A DNA stretch of 64,000 nucleotides from CAWCDJ01 sp963778675. Its GTDB lineage: Bacteria > Acidobacteriota > Terriglobia > Bryobacterales > Bryobacteraceae. A program made the translations under genes and the position numbers. The notes under the pieces were generated by a model. The model did not search any database. It worked only from the letters and a program-made list of their open reading frames with translations, and was not told where the DNA came from. The stretch spans positions 992,001-1,056,000 of the forward strand of contig CAVZVI010000011.1 in NCBI GenBank assembly GCA_963778675.1. The letters are read 5' to 3'. Positions 61,363 through 64,000 of the stretch are shown here, piece after piece; the stretch's first letter is position 1, and each line of letters starts with the position of its first letter.

Positions 61363-62457
61363 ATGGTTCTGGGCCTCACGGTGGCGGCGATCTGGGCATA
61401 CCTGTTCGCCGCGCGCGGCGGGTTTTGGAGGATGCGCGAAGATCCTCCGGAAGGCGCGCTGCCTTCGCCGGCGCCTTCCGTGACCGCCGTCATTCCGGCT
61501 CGCAATGAAGCGGAGACCGTGGGGCTCGCGGCCGGCTCGCTGGCGCGCCAGAAGTACCCCGGCGAGTTCCGCATCGTGGTGGTAGACGACGCCAGCGACG
61601 ACGGCACCGCAGAAGCCGCCCGCGCGGCCGCGCCCCCCGAACTGTTGACGGTCATTCGCGCCGAATCGCTGCCGGAGGGCTGGACCGGGAAGCTGTGGGC
61701 CGTCGCTCAGGGCGTCCGGCAGTCCCTGCCGGATTATTACCTGCTTACCGACGCCGATATCGTGCATCCGCCGGAGAACGTGGCGGCGCTGGCAGCGCGC
61801 GCCGGGACGGGCGGCTACGACCTGGTTTCTTATATGGCCACCCTGCGGTGCGAGACCGCGGCCGAGCGTGCGCTGGTCCCGGCATTCGTGTTCTTCTTCT
61901 TCATGCTGTATCCGCCCGCCTGGATCCGCAGCCCGCGCCGCCGCACAGCGGGTGCGGCCGGCGGATGTATGCTGGTGCGCCGCATCGCTCTCGAGCGGAT
62001 CGGCGGCATCGAGCACATCCGCGGCGAGTTGATCGACGACTGCGCGCTGGCCCGCGCCATCAAGCGCTCGGGAGGACGGGTTTGGCTGGGGCTGAACGCG
62101 GATACCCGCAGCATCCGCCGCTACGAGACCTTCGGCGAGATCGGCCGCATGATCTCGCGCACCGCATTCACTCAACTTCACTACTCCACTCCAATGCTGA
62201 TGGCCACGCTGGCCGGCCTGGCACTGACCTACATGGCGCCTCCCGTCCTCGCTCTTACCGGCTCCTGGTACGGCGCCGCCGCGTGGGGGCTGATGGCTGC
62301 CTGTTATATCCCCGGGCTGCGGTTCTACCGGAGGTCCTGGCTCTGGGCTCCGCTGCTCCCGCTAATCGCGATTTTCTATGCGGCAGCCACCGTGCAGTCG
62401 GCTGTGGCGTACTGGCGCGGCGCGGGCGGCATGTGGAAGGGACGGCCGCAGGCTTGA
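61363..62457 (+). CDS. hpnB: GT2 glycosyltransferase, hopene-associated HpnB-like
   Basis: The 364-aa membrane GT2 has one N-terminal span, then VTAVIPARNEAETVGLAAGS, IVVVDDASDDGTAEAAR, DYYLLTDADIVHPP (DxD) and the acceptor-side region GELIDDCALARAIKRSGG, with three C-terminal spans. This layout and the DDCALAR motif fit HpnB of hopanoid-producing bacteria. No other hopanoid gene is in the window. A GATAAT lies 8 nt before the ATG. Confidence 0.8.
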   Translation: MVLGLTVAAIWAYLFAARGGFWRMREDPPEGALPSPAPSVTAVIPARNEAETVGLAAGSLARQKYPGEFRIVVVDDASDDGTAEAARAAAPPELLTVIRAESLPEGWTGKLWAVAQGVRQSLPDYYLLTDADIVHPPENVAALAARAGTGGYDLVSYMATLRCETAAERALVPAFVFFFFMLYPPAWIRSPRRRTAGAAGGCMLVRRIALERIGGIEHIRGELIDDCALARAIKRSGGRVWLGLNADTRSIRRYETFGEIGRMISRTAFTQLHYSTPMLMATLAGLALTYMAPPVLALTGSWYGAAAWGLMAACYIPGLRFYRRSWLWAPLLPLIAIFYAAATVQSAVAYWRGAGGMWKGRPQA

Positions 62458-62504
62458 CTGCCGGAGGACCGGGCAAGCTTGCTATGATGCGGCGAAGGGA
62501 TGCG

Positions 62505-64000
62505 ATGCTTCGTCACTATTTGATCCTCCTCGCCGCGTTGCCGGCGTTCGCGCAGCCTCAGGCTTTCACCGCCTCCGATTACTCCCGCGCCGAGAAGTTC
62601 ATGGCCTACAATACGACCCCGCTGGTCTACCGTGCGGGAGTGCGGCCTAACTGGATGGCGGGCGACCGCTTCTGGTACCGGGTGGCCACCGCGGAGGGCC
62701 CCGAGTTTATCCTGGTGGACCCGGCAAGCGGCACGCGCCGCCCGGCCTTCGACCACGCCCGCGTCGCCGCGGCACTTTCTTCGGCCTCGGGCCGGCGTTA
62801 CGACGCGCATCACCTGCCGTTCAGCGAGATCGAACTTCAGGCGGACGGCCGGTCGGTCGTCTTCAGCGCAGCCGGACGAGAATGGAAGTGTGACACCGCC
62901 GGCGCCTCCTGCACGGCACTGGGCACTGCCCGGGCATCCGGAGGCGGCGGACGGGGCGGCCGCGGCGGTTTCGCCAACCCGGCGCTTTCCCCGGACAAGA
63001 AAAAGACCGCTTTCATCCGCGATTACAACCTCTGGGTGCGCAATGCGGAGACCGGCAGAGAAACGCAGCTTACGAAAGACGGCATTCAGGATTTCGGCTA
63101 CGCCACCGACAATGCAGGATGGAGCTCGAGCGACCGTGCGATCGTACTCTGGTCGCCCGATTCGAAGAAGATCGCGACGTACCAGCAGGATCAGCGCGGC
63201 GTCGGCGAGATGTACCTGGTGGATACGCGGGTTGGGCACCCGACGCTGCGCGCCTGGAAGTATCCACTGCCCGGCGACGACGTGGTCACCACGATCCAGC
63301 GGGTAGTCATCGACGTGGACGACCCGCACGTCGTCCGGATGGACATGCCCCCCGACCAGCACCGATCCACGCTGTGCGACGATGTGGCGTGCCGCGGCCA
63401 GTGGAGCGACGTCGAGTGGAGCCCCGACGGGCAGAGCCTGGCGTTCATCTCCACCTCGCGCGACCACAAACGCGAGCAGTTACGCATCGCCGACGCGGCC
63501 ACCGGCAAGGTCCGCGACGTGCTCGAAGAGTCAGTGCCCACGTTCTACGAATCGGGCAACGGCCGCGCCAACTGGAAATACCTGCCTGCCACGAAAGAGA
63601 TCATCTGGTTTTCGGAACGGGACAATTGGGGCCAGCTCTACCTGTACGACTCCGAAACCGGCAAGTTGAAGAACCAGATCACCACCGGCGAAGGCAACGT
63701 CACCCAACTGCTTCGCGTGGACGAGAAGAACCGCGTCCTGTACTTCCTCGGTGTGGGGCGCGAAAAAGGCCGCGACCCCTACTTCATCCACCTCTACCGC
63801 ATCGGATTCGACGGCCGGAACCTGGCCCTGCTCACGCCCGAAGATGCCAATCACGAGGTCTCGTTTTCGCCCTCGGGCCGCTACTTCACCGACAGTTACT
63901 CGCGCCCGGACGTGCCGCCGGTGGCGGTGGTCCGCGACGACACCGGGAAGCTGGTGGCGCAACTGGAGAAGGCCGATATCTCGAAGCTCCTGGCCGCGGG
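62505..64000 (+). CDS. Secreted DPP-IV-type S9 peptidase (N-terminal propeller, runs off the window)
   Basis: The open frame continues to the window end (498 codons visible). A signal peptide (LILLAALPAFAQ) is followed by the DPP-IV N-terminal propeller: LVYRAGVRPNWMAGDRFWYR, FSEIELQADGRSVVFSA, SPDKKKTAFIRDYNLWVRN and WSPDSKKIATYQQDQRGVGE. A Gly/Arg-rich linker lies near residue 150. The serine hydrolase domain is beyond the edge. In-frame ATGs at 62484 and 62487 would lengthen the N-terminus by up to seven residues. Confidence 0.82.
   Translation, partial: MLRHYLILLAALPAFAQPQAFTASDYSRAEKFMAYNTTPLVYRAGVRPNWMAGDRFWYRVATAEGPEFILVDPASGTRRPAFDHARVAAALSSASGRRYDAHHLPFSEIELQADGRSVVFSAAGREWKCDTAGASCTALGTARASGGGGRGGRGGFANPALSPDKKKTAFIRDYNLWVRNAETGRETQLTKDGIQDFGYATDNAGWSSSDRAIVLWSPDSKKIATYQQDQRGVGEMYLVDTRVGHPTLRAWKYPLPGDDVVTTIQRVVIDVDDPHVVRMDMPPDQHRSTLCDDVACRGQWSDVEWSPDGQSLAFISTSRDHKREQLRIADAATGKVRDVLEESVPTFYESGNGRANWKYLPATKEIIWFSERDNWGQLYLYDSETGKLKNQITTGEGNVTQLLRVDEKNRVLYFLGVGREKGRDPYFIHLYRIGFDGRNLALLTPEDANHEVSFSPSGRYFTDSYSRPDVPPVAVVRDDTGKLVAQLEKADISKLLAA

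Overview
The window is GC-rich, densely coded bacterial chromosome with no rRNA, tRNA or CRISPR seen. Gene content points to an acidobacterium of the Solibacter/Bryobacter type: an ADOP-type permease behind a PadR regulator (an architecture described from Acidobacteria), HpnB-like hopanoid-associated glycosyltransferase, many secreted hypotheticals, two S9 peptidases, a HAF-repeat protein and a Tat-exported Gfo/Idh/MocA oxidoreductase. The assignment is inference from gene families, not from a marker gene.

Layout. 1-6.1 kb: a partial M1 aminopeptidase (LTA4H-like), a receiver-like protein, an unusual EF-P, then a sugar block (33-aa microprotein, GRP transporter, SSS symporter, 63-aa membrane protein, galactokinase with a frameshift). 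6.2-9.2 kb: CDP-alcohol phosphatidyltransferase, a membrane protein and an MsbA-like ABC exporter. 9.4-16.4 kb: a minus-strand histidine operon hisI-G-D-C-HAD-B-H-F-A whose genes overlap by 4-11 nt, preceded by a leader peptide with five consecutive His codons and an intrinsic terminator, i.e. a complete-looking his attenuator. hisC and the HAD gene each carry a single-base frameshift. 16.4-21.4 kb: a GT4 glycosyltransferase, a pseudokinase/coiled-coil protein, and ftsY-ribD-ribE. 21.4-25.3 kb: a plus-strand operon of an SDR protein, an iodotyrosine-deiodinase-like flavoprotein, a HisC-like aminotransferase and 4-hydroxyphenylpyruvate dioxygenase. With homogentisate dioxygenase at 60-61 kb it outlines a route from (halo)tyrosine to maleylacetoacetate.

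25.3-32.9 kb is the accessory part: a secreted esterase-like hydrolase, integrase and DUF1772 remnants, a two-domain TIR-like protein, a HAF-repeat protein, a TRIC channel, an M20 peptidase fragment and a Cys-rich unknown. 32.9-47.1 kb: oxidoreductase, PadR-ADOP pair with a clear promoter/operator, amidohydrolase, orphan HepT-like protein, Ntn-hydrolase, PEP carboxykinase, signal peptidase I and a MoxR AAA-vWA pair. 47.2-64 kb: SGNH hydrolase, SRPBCC-like protein, two-component system, FabD, small glycine-zipper and zinc-ribbon proteins, metallophosphoesterase, dCMP deaminase, S9 peptidase, HdeD, hmgA-rraA-like pair, HpnB-like glycosyltransferase and a DPP-IV-type peptidase running off the end.

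Several genes lack a Shine-Dalgarno sequence and instead have a TATAAT-like hexamer 6-7 nt before the start codon, suggesting frequent leaderless transcription.
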